NCBI RefSeq assembly: GCF_000237085.1
Contig: NC_016627.1
Coordinates: forward strand, 3,534,118 to 3,598,117
Direction of reading: 5' to 3'
DNA length: 64,000 nucleotides
Origin: Acetivibrio clariflavus DSM 19732
GTDB lineage: Bacteria > Bacillota > Clostridia > Acetivibrionales > Acetivibrionaceae
Shown: in pieces, positions 40,300 through 50,197 of the stretch
Layout: each line of letters starts with the position of its first letter
Position numbering within the stretch: the first letter of the stretch is position 1
Translations under genes and position numbers: made by a program
Notes under the pieces: generated by a model
The model's input: the letters and a program-made list of their open reading frames with translations, nothing else
Databases searched by the model: none
What the model was told of the DNA's origin: nothing

Positions 40300-40779
40300 A
40301 TGAAAAAAATTATAGCTATTGTTTTGATTTTTTGTATTGTTGCTAGTACTTCATCTATATGTCTTGCAGTAGGTCAATGGCAAGATTTAGGGGGAGGATA
40401 TAAGTTTAGAGTAGATGGACCTCATACGGGAACAGACACTGGTAAATATCATGTACATGTAAACAAAGGCAACAATGAAATAGGTTCAGAGGGAGTTGAC
40501 GGAAGTAAAAGCCATGGTGATAACATGAACAATGTACCAAATTCAGTAAAGAAAAAAATTAAAGAGCATCCTGAGTATAAACGAGCACAAAAGAAACAAG
40601 AAGAACTAGAAAAAGCTAAAAAAGAAATTAAAGAAAAAAATCTTAAAATTGATTGGTGGCACATTGGAGATGTTATACTTGCTATTGCAATTGTTGTAGC
40701 AGCAACTGCTACATTCTTTTTCCCAGGTGATGATGTGGGAGCATGGATTAATTTATTGCGTGCAATAGGAGCTGGGTGA
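40300..40779 (+). CDS. Small secreted or exported protein with HVH motif and hydrophobic C-terminus
   Basis: 159 residues with GGGAGG upstream. A clear signal peptide (1-23, cut near ICLA) is followed by a glycine-rich domain with GKYHVHVNKGNNEIGSEGVDG and SKSHGDNMNNVPNSVKKKI, then a Lys/Glu-rich probable coiled coil (about 87-116). It ends in a hydrophobic helix (about 121-146, GDVILAIAIVVAATATFFF) and a Gly-rich tail. Proteins with this HxHV domain occur in Bacillus and Clostridium as unannotated secreted proteins; I know no function. It is followed on the same strand by an unknown gene and an ABC transporter. That order would suit an exported bacteriocin or toxin-like peptide or cell-surface factor, which is inference only. 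Confidence 0.7.
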   Translation: MKKIIAIVLIFCIVASTSSICLAVGQWQDLGGGYKFRVDGPHTGTDTGKYHVHVNKGNNEIGSEGVDGSKSHGDNMNNVPNSVKKKIKEHPEYKRAQKKQEELEKAKKEIKEKNLKIDWWHIGDVILAIAIVVAATATFFFPGDDVGAWINLLRAIGAG

Positions 40780-40927
40780 AAAACTACATAATTTTTTTAT
40801 TCATAATGTTTAATTAAATTATAATATTAATATGTAACAAAAGAAAAAATAGTACTATTGCAGGAGATAAAAACATTGATATAATGTAATTAAATGAGCA
40901 TTACTATAACTTAGGGAGGTATCCTTT

Positions 40928-41383
40928 ATGGAAAAAATACGAATAATAAGAGAACTTAAGTTGCACGATTTCGAATTATATAAATTGAGAGAAGGTTTTT
41001 ATGGTAAAGTAATATGTTATATGCTATTTATAGATTATAAACGCCCAAGTACCCTTAAAGATTTTCCAATATTAAAAAATATAGAAGATGAAAAAACTTT
41101 TGGCAGGAGTAATTACATTAAAGTGCTTTTTATTTCAGATAGAGAACTTAATGAAGAAGTTAAAGATGAAGTTATTAGTATTGCAGGTGGATTTTTTGAA
41201 AACAAAGATGACTGTGATTGGAATTGTTTTTTTCAAACAACAAATCACGCTAATTTTATTAAGTTATTAGAATCTAAATCAGATTTATTAAGTTTTTTTG
41301 AAGAAATATTAAAAGAACTCGGATTTTGTACCGATTTATCAAAAATACTGCCTGAAAAGTTTAATTATCTATCTCAGGACTAG
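40928..41383 (+). CDS. Protein of unknown function, 151 residues
   Basis: Starts at ATG 40928 behind a strong GGGAGG. Soluble, acidic, no signal peptide or membrane helix. Predicted mixed alpha/beta with several aromatic residues and Cys at CDWNCFF and FCTDL. I do not recognise the family. It lies 148 bases after the secreted-protein gene and 13 bases before the ABC ATPase gene, so it is probably co-transcribed with the transporter and might be an immunity, regulatory or adaptor protein. Confidence 0.65.
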   Translation: MEKIRIIRELKLHDFELYKLREGFYGKVICYMLFIDYKRPSTLKDFPILKNIEDEKTFGRSNYIKVLFISDRELNEEVKDEVISIAGGFFENKDDCDWNCFFQTTNHANFIKLLESKSDLLSFFEEILKELGFCTDLSKILPEKFNYLSQD

Positions 41384-41396
41384 AATATTTAAGAAG

Positions 41397-42344
41397 GTGT
41401 TGCTTTTGGATATTAATTTAATAAACATTTGTAAAAAGTATGGTGATTTTGAAGCTTTAAAAAATATTACTTTTGATATAAAGAAAAATTCTATTACTTC
41501 TATTGTTGGTCTTAATGGCTCTGGAAAGACTACATTGGTTAAGTGTTTGTCAACATTGCTTATTTTTGACAGTGGCGATATCGTTTTTTTTGGTGAAAAG
41601 TTTACGTATAAAAATTATAAAAGATTTAGAAGAAATATCTCACTACTATTAGATGCTTCACATAATCTTTACTTAAACTTAACTTTATTACAAAATATAA
41701 AATATTTTTTAGAACTACATAAATCTTCATTTAAATCAAAAAAGTCTCTTGTAGATTATTATTTAGAATTATTTTCATTGCATGAACACAAAGATAAACT
41801 TGTTTCATCTTTATCAAAAGGAATGCAACAAAAAACTGCTTTAATTATTGCATTATCACAAGATAGTAATTTAGTTATTTTAGATGAGCCAAATCTAGCA
41901 CTTGATTTAGAAACATTAGATTTATTAAAAAAGATTTTAAAAAAAGAATCTATTAAAAAAACTATTTTATTAACAACACAGGATATAAAACTTATTGAAG
42001 ATATTTCAGATTATCTAGTAATTTTAGATAATGGAAAATTAAAATTTAGTGGCAAAATGGAAAAATTTTACTTGTTATTTGATAAAGCTACTTACACTTT
42101 TTATTTAGATAGGGAACTTTCAAACAAAATAAAATCAAAATTAAGTGTTTTAGGAAGGGATGTTAAATTTATAAACACAATTATAAAAGGTAATTTCAAA
42201 AAACACGATTTTGATAAAATATTAAGTATATTAAAGGAAGATCAATATAAAGTTTTGGACATTAAAATGCATGGAGATTTTGAAAATAATATACTTAAAG
42301 TTTTAGATGATGGGAGTAATAAAAAAAATGTTTCAATTATTTAA
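41397..42344 (+). CDS. ABC transporter ATP-binding protein
   Basis: About 312-315 residues. Walker A GLNGSGKTTLVK (about residue 38), signature LSKGMQQKTALI (about 138), Walker B NLVILDEPNLALD (about 157). The usual switch His is replaced by Gln in LLTTQD (about 190). The C-terminal third is a variable tail. Start may be GTG 41397 or TTG 41406; AGAAGG upstream fits the second better. Such ATPases power ABC-2 type exporters for small peptides, lantibiotics or drugs. The permease overlaps its end. Confidence 0.9.
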   Translation: MLLLDINLINICKKYGDFEALKNITFDIKKNSITSIVGLNGSGKTTLVKCLSTLLIFDSGDIVFFGEKFTYKNYKRFRRNISLLLDASHNLYLNLTLLQNIKYFLELHKSSFKSKKSLVDYYLELFSLHEHKDKLVSSLSKGMQQKTALIIALSQDSNLVILDEPNLALDLETLDLLKKILKKESIKKTILLTTQDIKLIEDISDYLVILDNGKLKFSGKMEKFYLLFDKATYTFYLDRELSNKIKSKLSVLGRDVKFINTIIKGNFKKHDFDKILSILKEDQYKVLDIKMHGDFENNILKVLDDGSNKKNVSII

Positions 42345-43082
42345 ACTAAGTCTGTTAAAACAATTTTGGGAAATAAAAAACAATAGATTTCGTTTAGTTT
42401 TTGGTGTATTTGCCAATATATTTTTTGTTGTGTTTTTTTATTATAACATTGCAAAAAAAATAGTACAAATATTTTAGGTATCGATTATCTTACTTTTATA
42501 TTAATATATGCTATATTATGGCTAGTATTATCTTCTTTTTCTCACACTAGCAATATAGTTGTAAATGAAGCCAAAATAGGAACTATAGAACAGTTAATTA
42601 TTTCTCCGTATGGAATAAAAAACATAGTTTTAATAAGACTAATTATCCAATCCTTAATATCTATATCTTTTATCACTGTGGTACTATTAATATCTAATAT
42701 ATTAACTCAAAATATGTATAATTTACATATTGGAACTTTTATAATTACTATTACAATAGGAATATTTAGCCTATATGGTATTGGGCTTATTCTTACTAGC
42801 ATATCATTACTTACAAAAGAAATAAATTTATTATTAGCAATAGTAAAGATAGCTGTATTATACATAATAATAAAATTTGATGCTAATATTTTAATACCTT
42901 TTTCATATGCAAAAAGCATACTTACTGAATTAATCCTAAATAACAAAAGTTTATCTGTATATCCGTTAGGTTATTTGATAATGTTTGTACTAAATTCCCT
43001 TTTATTTTTTTTATTTGGTGTTTTTTGTTTTAAATATGTTGAGAAAATTGCGTTAAAAAAAGGCAATATTACTGGATATTAA
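42328..43082 (+). pseudogene. ABC-2 type permease, frameshifted in an A8 run
   Basis: Begins at ATG 42328 inside the end of the ATPase gene (in-frame ATGs at 42307 and 42310 are alternatives). The first frame gives MFQLFKLSLLKQ and a first membrane helix, then stops at TAG 42475. A run of eight A (42453-42460) sits just before. With nine A the frame continues NTILGIDYLTFILIYA and on through five more hydrophobic helices to TAA 43082, about 251 residues, normal for an ABC-2 permease. EAKIGTIEQLIISPYG is a typical ABC-2 loop. The remainder is undamaged, so the break is recent, regulated by slippage, or a sequencing artefact. Confidence 0.78.
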
Positions 43083-43315
43083 AACAATGATACTATAATG
43101 GAAATATAAGTATCTGATTGATAATTAAATTAATACTAAACTAAATGTATCAAAAGTTTATCAATGGAGATTTAAATAATGGATTAATTAAAAGTTTTAG
43201 AACAACTTATAGAGAGATATTTTGATTGTTAGTGCAGTTGTTATGTTAATAATTAGTGATAGTGGGTCACGAAAAAATTAAGCTTAGTTAAAAGTTCAAT
43301 GACTTATAAATTCAA

Positions 43316-44899
43316 AGAGAATGTAACAAATTTTGTGTATGAATGAATAATTAAATTCCTTCTTGGCAAGAATTACAAACAATAAAAGCTAAGGAGGAAT
43401 TTTTTATGTCAACATTATCAAAAGAACAGATAAAAGCAATAGTGAAGGGAAATAATTTCCAAAGTGTGACTGATGTCACGAACTATCTTAAAGACATTTT
43501 TAAAGACATTTTACAAGAGCTTATGGAAGCTGAATTAGAAGAAAAGCTTGGTTATGCTAAGGAAGAACGTAGTGCAAAAAATACCGACAACTGTAGAAAT
43601 GGTTATTCTACTAAGACTTTAAAAAGTGAATTTGGAGAAGTTGAGATTCAAATTCCAAGGGACCGTAAAGGAGAGTTTGAGCCTAAAATTATACCTAAAT
43701 ATCAAAGAAATGTTTCCGGCATAGAAGAAAAAATAATATCTCTATACGCAAGGGGCATGTCAACCAGGGATATTGGAGAGCAGCTAAAGGACCTTTATGG
43801 AGTGGAAATATCTGCGGAAATGCTTAGTAGGATTACTGACCGTATTATTCCTGAAATAAAAGAATGGCAACAAAGACCCTTAGAACCTATATATACATTT
43901 TGTTTTATGGATGCCATTCATTATAAAGTAAGAGATGAAGGAAGAATATGTAATCGTGCAGCCTATGTGGTTATTGGTGTTAATGTTGAGGGATATAAAG
44001 ACATACTGGGTATATGGATTGGAGAAAATGAATCATCAAAATTCTGGCTTGGTGTAATGAATGATCTTAAAAATAGGGGTGTACAGGATGTAATGCTATT
44101 TTGCGTGGATGGACTTACAGGACTGAAAGAAGCTATAAATGCTGCGTTTCCTATGGCAGAAATACAAAGATGCATAATACATCAGCTGAGAAATTCTTTT
44201 AAGTATGTGCCATACAAAGACCTAAAAGCATTTAGTAATGATTTCAAAGAAGTATATCATGCTATTAATGAAGAAATAGCATTAGAAAAACTTTATGAAC
44301 TTAAAGAAAAGTGGGGAAAGGAATATCCTTTTGCAATACGTAGTTGGGAAAATAACTGGGATGTTATAAGTCCATTTTTCAAATTTCCAGAAGAAATACG
44401 AAAAATAATTTATACTACAAATATAATTGAAGGACTACATCGTCAGTTTCGTAAGGTCACAAAAACAAAAACAATATTTCCAACAGACAGTTCACTAGAA
44501 AAGATTTTATATTTAGCATCAATGAATGTAGTAAAAAAATGGACACAACGTTACAAAAACTGGGATAGAGTACTTAGCCAATTGGTAATCCAATATCCAG
44601 GTAGGCTGGAAGAGTATATTTAAGAGCATTCACCCCCACCGCCCTCAAGGGCTCATCCTCATCGCCGGATGGGCTAGACCTCACAAAATTAAAAATATAG
44701 GTTTAAAAGGCTAATACTGACCATTATAAATGATTATTGCCAGATTTAATCAAGTTTATGTATAAAACTTAACAAATCCGGCAATAATATATAATGAAAA
44801 GGCAATAAAAAACAATATTCTGTAAACCTTGTCAACTAAAATTTACTTGCTAAAGAAGGATTACATAAATTATGATACACAAAATTACTTACATTCCCC
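43316..44899 (+). mobile_element. IS256-family element, short form
   Basis: About 1584 bp with inverted repeats at 43316-43340 and 44875-44899 that match at 21 of 25 positions. It resembles the element at 35386-37375 in its ends, in the sequence before the transposase (a shared CCTTCTTGGCAAG and AAAAGCTAAGGAGG) and in the palindrome after it, but it lacks the extra 3' gene. After the transposase stop there is instead a GC-rich foldable stretch (about 44630-44680). No clear target duplication found. Confidence 0.8.
43406..44623 (+). CDS. IS256-family (Mutator-type) transposase
   Basis: 405 residues, ATG 43406 behind TAAGGAGG. Motifs match the other copy: CFMDAIHYKV, FCVDGLTGLKEA, CIIHQLRNSFKYV, TTNIIEGLHRQFRK. 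It is diverged from the first transposase by scattered substitutions, so the two are related elements, not recent duplicates of each other. Intact. Confidence 0.95.
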   Translation: MSTLSKEQIKAIVKGNNFQSVTDVTNYLKDIFKDILQELMEAELEEKLGYAKEERSAKNTDNCRNGYSTKTLKSEFGEVEIQIPRDRKGEFEPKIIPKYQRNVSGIEEKIISLYARGMSTRDIGEQLKDLYGVEISAEMLSRITDRIIPEIKEWQQRPLEPIYTFCFMDAIHYKVRDEGRICNRAAYVVIGVNVEGYKDILGIWIGENESSKFWLGVMNDLKNRGVQDVMLFCVDGLTGLKEAINAAFPMAEIQRCIIHQLRNSFKYVPYKDLKAFSNDFKEVYHAINEEIALEKLYELKEKWGKEYPFAIRSWENNWDVISPFFKFPEEIRKIIYTTNIIEGLHRQFRKVTKTKTIFPTDSSLEKILYLASMNVVKKWTQRYKNWDRVLSQLVIQYPGRLEEYI

Positions 44900-44977
44900 A
44901 TTTTTTAATAATCACTTTACTTTTCATAAAAACTTAAATTATAAATATTAGCTTTATGAAGGTTTGAGACAAAATAT

Positions 44978-45313
44978 TTAGCGCTGTATAACTCCATCGG
45001 CCCATAATCTCTCGAGGTTATAAAATTCTCTGTCTTCCTCATGAAAAATATGGACAACCACGGAATTATAGTCAAGAAGAATCCACCTTGCGCTATTGTA
45101 CCCCTCTTTTCTCAGTAATTCCACATTCATTTCCTGCATTTTTTCTTCCACCTCATCGGCAAGAGCCTTAATGTGAACAGTGGAAGTACCGCTGCAAATT
45201 ACAAAATAGTCCGCAATAACTGTAAGCTCACTGATATCTATAGTTTTTACATCTTTCGCTTTTTTGTCATTCAAAATCTCTACAATTTTCTCAGCTAAAG
45301 CCTTTGAATCCAA
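44978..45313 (-). CDS. rsfS: Ribosome silencing factor RsfS
   Basis: 111 residues, usual length. Conserved segments include ADYFVICSGTSTVHIKALADEVEEKM, WILLDYNSVVVHIFHEEDREFYNLERLWAD. RsfS binds ribosomal protein L14 and blocks subunit joining when nutrients are short. It is the last gene of a leftward core cluster with LytR_C, yqeK and nadD. Confidence 0.97.
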   Translation of the reverse strand: MDSKALAEKIVEILNDKKAKDVKTIDISELTVIADYFVICSGTSTVHIKALADEVEEKMQEMNVELLRKEGYNSARWILLDYNSVVVHIFHEEDREFYNLERLWADGVIQR

Positions 45314-45355
45314 CTAACTCCACCCTTTCCTATAATTATCTCATATATAAAAAAT

Positions 45356-45940
45356 TTAATAATCGTCCCCAAGTATCACCACAATATCAAACCTTGAATC
45401 AGGATCAATTTCTTTCCTGACTCTTCTTATGTTAATCAGCTTGCCAATTTCCTCACCCGGAACATTTTCCTTTTTTTCTATTATAACCGAATTTACACGC
45501 TTTAAAGACTTATCGTTTCCTGCGCTTACAGTAAATCCATTTACTTCAAGTACCGCCCTCACCTTTTCAGAAAGTCCTGTTTTTTGGGAATGATTTATTA
45601 CATTTACGCATATACCTTTATTTCTGACTATTGCCTCGCCAATTTCTCTGCTTGCTTCATCACTAGATGCCAGGGATGCATTTGCCACACTTGCCACTTC
45701 AGAAATTTCATTTTTGGTCTCATTAACTTTTGAATCATCTTCAGGAACCAATGCATCACCTTTTGCAATCAAAGCAGTAGCTGTCGGCTGCGCAATCACT
45801 TTTTTGGAGTCTACGGAAAAGACAGCATTACGTATCGTAAGCAGTGCTATTACTGCCACCGTCAAAAGACCCGTTGATAAGATTACACGCCTAAAGCTCT
45901 TTATTCTTATCCTACCACGTCGCTTTTTCTTAGCTGCCAT
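45356..45940 (-). CDS. LytR C-terminal domain membrane protein
   Basis: About 194 residues from ATG 45940 (GGAGG upstream; an in-frame start at 45985 is possible). A basic N-terminus (AAKKKRRGRIRIKSFRR) and one membrane helix (about 17-36) are followed by a Ser/Ala/Glu-rich linker. The C-terminal LytR_C domain contains ICVNVINHSQKTGLSEKVRAVLEVNG and ends VVILGDDY. It lacks the LytR-CpsA-Psr ligase domain, so it is a stand-alone LytR_C protein at the cell surface. Role unknown; its position between yqeK and rsfS is where many Firmicutes carry a LytR-type gene. Confidence 0.8.
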   Translation of the reverse strand: MAAKKKRRGRIRIKSFRRVILSTGLLTVAVIALLTIRNAVFSVDSKKVIAQPTATALIAKGDALVPEDDSKVNETKNEISEVASVANASLASSDEASREIGEAIVRNKGICVNVINHSQKTGLSEKVRAVLEVNGFTVSAGNDKSLKRVNSVIIEKKENVPGEEIGKLINIRRVRKEIDPDSRFDIVVILGDDY

Positions 45941-46016
45941 AGTGTCATAAACCTCCATAACTCCCAAGACACTAAATTTAAGCAATCCCCGGCTGTATTC
46001 GGACTATCCTGAAAGT

Positions 46017-46598
46017 TTATAAAATTTCTTTTTCCCTATATGAATTAATAATGAAATTCCATGTATCAATAGTATCAATTTGAATAAGTCCTCTTTTTTC
46101 AACCAAATGCCTTATGATACCCATTAACGAAACAACCATTCCCTTGTCAAGATCCTCAAAAACTGCCTCCCGTACTTTATCCACACCGGGAAAATCTCTT
46201 CCCGGTTCAATATAATCTGCCAGAAATATTATCTTATCGAGAGTACTCATGTTCTTGCGCCCTGTAGTATGACAGTATATGGCACTGAGAATCTCCTCAT
46301 CCTCTATACCATACACTTCCCTTGCAACAATCGAGCCAGCAGGCCCATGCAATAACTTAGGCTGCATCAAAGAAATATCATCCATTTTAATATTGTTTTG
46401 CCTGCATATCTTTAAAATATCTTCAACTGCCATCTCCCTGGCACAATCGTGAAGCAAACCGGCCAATTCAGCTTTCTTTGCATCAACCCCGTATTGCGCC
46501 GCCAATTTTACGGCAGTTTCCATAACCCCCAACGAATGTTTAAATCTTTTTGGAGATAAAACTTCTTTCAGTCTGTCGTGTATCTGCTGTATTGTCAT
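46017..46598 (-). CDS. yqeK: HD-domain hydrolase YqeK family
   Basis: About 193 residues. HD-domain residues are visible in RFKHSLGVMETAVKLA, LAGLLHDCAREM (the HD pair), LLHGPAGSIVA and AIYCHTTGRKNMSTLDKIIFLADYIEPGRDF. Members of this family cleave diadenosine tetraphosphate symmetrically in Firmicutes. The exact start is uncertain (46598, 46604 or 46607). It lies 15-25 bases after nadD in the same operon. Confidence 0.93.
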   Translation of the reverse strand: MTIQQIHDRLKEVLSPKRFKHSLGVMETAVKLAAQYGVDAKKAELAGLLHDCAREMAVEDILKICRQNNIKMDDISLMQPKLLHGPAGSIVAREVYGIEDEEILSAIYCHTTGRKNMSTLDKIIFLADYIEPGRDFPGVDKVREAVFEDLDKGMVVSLMGIIRHLVEKRGLIQIDTIDTWNFIINSYREKEIL

Positions 46599-46622
46599 AT
46601 ACATCATTTCCTCTTTATCAGT

Positions 46623-47243
46623 CTATTCTTTGTAAAGTCCATTTGACTCTATATACTCCTCCACAGATTCAGGAACCAGATATTTTATTGACCTTCCTTC
46701 TTTTATCCTTTCTCTTATTTCTGTAGAAGAAATATCTATCAGCGGAGCATCAATAAAGTGAATTTTCACACCATAAGCATCTCTCAGATATTCCATCTGT
46801 TTATAAAACACTTTTTCATCATTTCCCGGTCTCAAAACAGCAATAAACTCGCAAATCTTAAAAACATCCTCAAAACTTCTCCATGTTAGCAAATCATTTA
46901 AAACATCTGCACCAATTATATAATACAGATTTGTATCCTTTCCATAGGTTTCTCTCAATTTTTTCAGAGTGTCTACAGTATAGGTATAGCCCTCACGGTC
47001 CACTTCAATTCTTGACGCTTCAAAGTAAGGATTCCCCGCTACCGCTCTCTGAACCATATCGAATCTTTTTTCTGCACAAACAACACTTCCCAAATTTTTA
47101 TGGGGAGGCATTCCTGAAGGAATAAACAATACCTTGTCCAGACCAAACTTGTCCCTTACCGTCTCAGCTATAATCAAGTGGCCTATATGTATAGGATTAA
47201 AGGTTCCTCCTGAAATACCTATTTTTTGAACACTGTTCTTCAC
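46623..47243 (-). CDS. nadD: Nicotinate-nucleotide adenylyltransferase
   Basis: 206 residues. The nucleotidyltransferase signature [16 protein letters not shown] is at the start and the closing [21 protein letters not shown] at the end. It makes deamido-NAD from nicotinate mononucleotide and ATP. It lies 7 bases downstream of the glucokinase gene on the same strand and directly upstream of yqeK. Confidence 0.97.
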   Translation of the reverse strand: MKNSVQKIGISGGTFNPIHIGHLIIAETVRDKFGLDKVLFIPSGMPPHKNLGSVVCAEKRFDMVQRAVAGNPYFEASRIEVDREGYTYTVDTLKKLRETYGKDTNLYYIIGADVLNDLLTWRSFEDVFKICEFIAVLRPGNDEKVFYKQMEYLRDAYGVKIHFIDAPLIDISSTEIRERIKEGRSIKYLVPESVEEYIESNGLYKE

Positions 47244-47250
47244 TCCATCA

Positions 47251-48213
47251 CTACCCTTTTTTATCCTTAATTACGGCCAGAGCGCCATAGATAATAGCAT
47301 CATCTCCCAGGCTGCTTTGCGCTATTTCCGTTCCACTTAACAATGCGGGAAGTGCAAACCTTTTGAGATATTTTTTCAGCAGAGGCATTACATAATCTCC
47401 AAGAGATTCCAAAACGCCTCCTCCCAGTACCACCATGTCAGGATTGAAAATATTTATAAGGTTTCCTGTGCCGGCTGCAAGATAATATATAGCATTGTCC
47501 ATAACTTCCAAAGCCACACTGTCTTCGGCTTCTATTGCATATTTCAGCGCCTTGCTTTTAATAATGGAATCTTCATCTAAGAAATCTTTCAGTACAGTCT
47601 TTCTCCCTCTTTGAATTTGAGCCCTTATTTCCCTTGTTATTGCAACTTTACTGGCATAAGCCTCAAAACATCCCCGCTGACCGCAGTTACAGTAAGGGCC
47701 CTCGGTATTTAATACCATGTGTCCCAACTCACCGGCATCATATCTTTTACCCGTAAAAAGCTTATTGTTTAATATAAGCCCACCGCCAATTCCGGTGCCT
47801 ACAAATATTCCCACAACATTTTCCCTATTTGCAGCAACTCCATATTTCCATTCACCAAGCATTCCCAAGTTTGCGTCATTCCCTATGTAGAACGGAATAT
47901 CAAACTCATTTTCTATAACTTTTTTCAAATTATAGTTTTCCCATGGGAGATTTGGTGCATATATAATTTCACCGGTTTCATCGTTTATAACTCCCGGTGC
48001 ACCCGCAGCAATCGCCTCAATTTCTTTTTTATCAGCACCCAACTCTTTCATCAGTTCATCGATAACGCCGATTATTCTCTTCTCAATTTCTTCTATTCCC
48101 TTATTGGCCTTGGTCTTTTTTTTAACCCGGAAAACTATATTGTCCTTCTCGTCCAAAACAGCTCCAAGTATCTTTGTACCGCCAATATCAAGGCAAATAT
48201 ATTTCTTGCCCAT
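47251..48213 (-). CDS. ROK-family glucokinase
   Basis: About 320 residues from ATG 48213, chosen for the AGGGAGGGT site just upstream. Features: the N-terminal phosphate loop [15 protein letters not shown], the ROK core ([13 protein letters not shown]), the zinc-binding [14 protein letters not shown] (about 175-190) and the catalytic Asp in [12 protein letters not shown]. The family phosphorylates glucose with ATP, fitting a cell that takes up cellodextrins. Other sugar specificity or a regulatory role cannot be excluded, but no helix-turn-helix is present, so it is an enzyme rather than a ROK repressor. Confidence 0.92.
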   Translation of the reverse strand: MGKKYICLDIGGTKILGAVLDEKDNIVFRVKKKTKANKGIEEIEKRIIGVIDELMKELGADKKEIEAIAAGAPGVINDETGEIIYAPNLPWENYNLKKVIENEFDIPFYIGNDANLGMLGEWKYGVAANRENVVGIFVGTGIGGGLILNNKLFTGKRYDAGELGHMVLNTEGPYCNCGQRGCFEAYASKVAITREIRAQIQRGRKTVLKDFLDEDSIIKSKALKYAIEAEDSVALEVMDNAIYYLAAGTGNLINIFNPDMVVLGGGVLESLGDYVMPLLKKYLKRFALPALLSGTEIAQSSLGDDAIIYGALAVIKDKKG

Positions 48214-48367
48214 TTTACCCTCCCTATTTTTTGAATAACGAGCAAGCAAAAGAGTTTAATTGTTTTATAATAATGATTGTACATAAAATTTAGCCAATCT
48301 TCAAGAAATTATTATAGCCTATTATCACAAACAAATTCGACTTTTTGCAAATCATTATTGGTATTTT

Positions 48368-50197
48368 TTACAAAGCAGTATTGGTATAAGGAAGAGTTTT
48401 TAGCATACCCAAAAGATATTTTTTCAGCAGTGCAAAGTCAATTGAGTTTATACTGCCATCCATGTTCAGATCCGCGGCTTTTTCCCAGTCATCCGACAGC
48501 AATTCACCGGACATGCCAAGCAATATTCTTTTCATAAGTGCATAATCAATAGCATTAACAGCCTTGTCTCCGTTTAAATCGCCGTAAATAAAGTTTATGG
48601 GATCAGGAATGTCGGTTGGTGGGATATATATCTCAATTCTTCCATCAGCTACCGGTATCCCGAAATTGGGTGTACCGTCATCATTCCAGTCCACTCTTTG
48701 AGCACGGGTATGCCTGTTTGGGTCATATAAAGGATCTCCTATTATATTTTTGTAATTTCTTGCATGGTATATCATTATATCCACTTTTCCGTCCGGTGAA
48801 GTTGTAAAGGAATTATGCCCGGGTCCATATTGGCCTGTGGAGTCATTTGATTGAAAGACAGGACTCGGAGACTTCTTCCAGGAATTTGGATCCAACAAAT
48901 TACTTGTATCAGATGCGGTCAACAACCCCATACAGTAATTGGAGTCGGTTGCACTGGCGGAATAAGTTATGAAAATTCTTCCGTTCTTTTTTATAACCGC
49001 CGGGCCTTCATTTACTTTATACCCCACCTTTTCCCAAGGATACTCCGGTGTTGAAATCATAACCTGCTTACCGGTTATGGCAAAGGGTCCGTTCATTTTT
49101 GCTATATAAATATTGCTGTTGCTGTCTATATTCGGATCCTTTTGAGCCCATACAAGATATCGGACTCCATTATGTTCAAAGGTGGTTGCATCCAAGGTAA
49201 AGGACTCCCAATTGGTCTTCAGCTGACCCCTCTCAATCCATGTTCCGTCTATGGGATTTGAATCGGCGCATTCAAGTACATACAAACGAATATCAAATTT
49301 ATTGCTGGAGGTTCCTGCAGAAAAATAGATATACCATTTTCCCTCAATAAAATGTATTTCAGGGGCCCATATATGGCCACCCATTACACCGCTTGAAGGC
49401 CTACGCCATATTGTCTTTGGTGTAGCCGATGCAAGTCCCTGTATAGTCTTTGCCCTTCTAAGTTCTATCCGGTCATACTCCGGTACGGATGCTGTCATAT
49501 AGTAATAGCCGTCAGTGTGTCTGTAAACCCAAGGATCGGCCCGCTGTATAACTACCGGATTCGTTACAATAACTGCCCCTTCCGGTTCGTTGGGATCGGG
49601 CAGCACAACCGAATCATCAAACAACCGGTAAGTGGCATCCATTCTGTCAAGATCGGTTACAATTTCATCTATTCTCAGTAATTTTTCATAATGTCTTATA
49701 TATCTGGTTGGATAATTGTACGACTGAAAAGAGATACATGAAGTGTCGGCCAGGCCCTGAACCACTTTAAAAGTTGCATCGGCCGCAAAAATGCTGCTTC
49801 CGTCGTTCTTTTCAAGCCTGAGCTTGTAATCGTAATGCCTTAAATAATAGCCCGGATAATTTACCGATTCTATGGATACATATCCCTCACCCTGATTGGC
49901 AAGCCCTTTAACCAGGCGCCACTGTGCATCCTCTTCCGGGCTTACCTTTTCATCTATCCTTGCTATAAAATTGTTGTGTCTTATGTACATACTTGGGTAA
50001 TTATAGGACTGAAGCCTTATTTTGCTAGTCTCCGAATCTGTTGACAAAAGCTGCATTGTTCCCATCGAATTATATCCATCAAGCATCGTGTTAAAATCAA
50101 CAGCAAGAATAATTTCTGCCGAAAAGTTAATTGTGCAGCACACTAAAGCAGCTGTCACCATAACCAATACACAGATTTTTACCAGTCGTTTTTTCAT
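48368..50197 (-). CDS. Cellulosomal CBM42-GH43 arabinofuranosidase-like enzyme with dockerin
   Basis: 609 residues from ATG 50197 (AAAGGAG seven bases upstream; another ATG is three bases earlier). A signal peptide (1-32) is followed by a beta-trefoil AbfB/CBM42 domain with three related repeats (LQSYNYPSMYIRH, IESVNYPGYYLRH, FQSYNYPTRYIRH, about 45-190). The GH43 five-blade propeller (about 215-520) has Asp in RADPWVYRH as base, GGHIWAPEIHF, and Glu in NEGPAVIKKNGR as acid. The C-terminal dockerin (about 535-605) has DLNGDKAVNAIDYALMKR and DLNMDGSINSIDFALLKK. It should remove arabinose side chains from arabinoxylan as part of the cellulosome. Exact linkage preference is unknown. Confidence 0.92.
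   Translation of the reverse strand: MKKRLVKICVLVMVTAALVCCTINFSAEIILAVDFNTMLDGYNSMGTMQLLSTDSETSKIRLQSYNYPSMYIRHNNFIARIDEKVSPEEDAQWRLVKGLANQGEGYVSIESVNYPGYYLRHYDYKLRLEKNDGSSIFAADATFKVVQGLADTSCISFQSYNYPTRYIRHYEKLLRIDEIVTDLDRMDATYRLFDDSVVLPDPNEPEGAVIVTNPVVIQRADPWVYRHTDGYYYMTASVPEYDRIELRRAKTIQGLASATPKTIWRRPSSGVMGGHIWAPEIHFIEGKWYIYFSAGTSSNKFDIRLYVLECADSNPIDGTWIERGQLKTNWESFTLDATTFEHNGVRYLVWAQKDPNIDSNSNIYIAKMNGPFAITGKQVMISTPEYPWEKVGYKVNEGPAVIKKNGRIFITYSASATDSNYCMGLLTASDTSNLLDPNSWKKSPSPVFQSNDSTGQYGPGHNSFTTSPDGKVDIMIYHARNYKNIIGDPLYDPNRHTRAQRVDWNDDGTPNFGIPVADGRIEIYIPPTDIPDPINFIYGDLNGDKAVNAIDYALMKRILLGMSGELLSDDWEKAADLNMDGSINSIDFALLKKYLLGMLKTLPYTNTAL

Noticed and set aside
43308-44907. Target-site duplication around the second IS256 element
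   Set aside because: No matching 8-9 base flanks were found.
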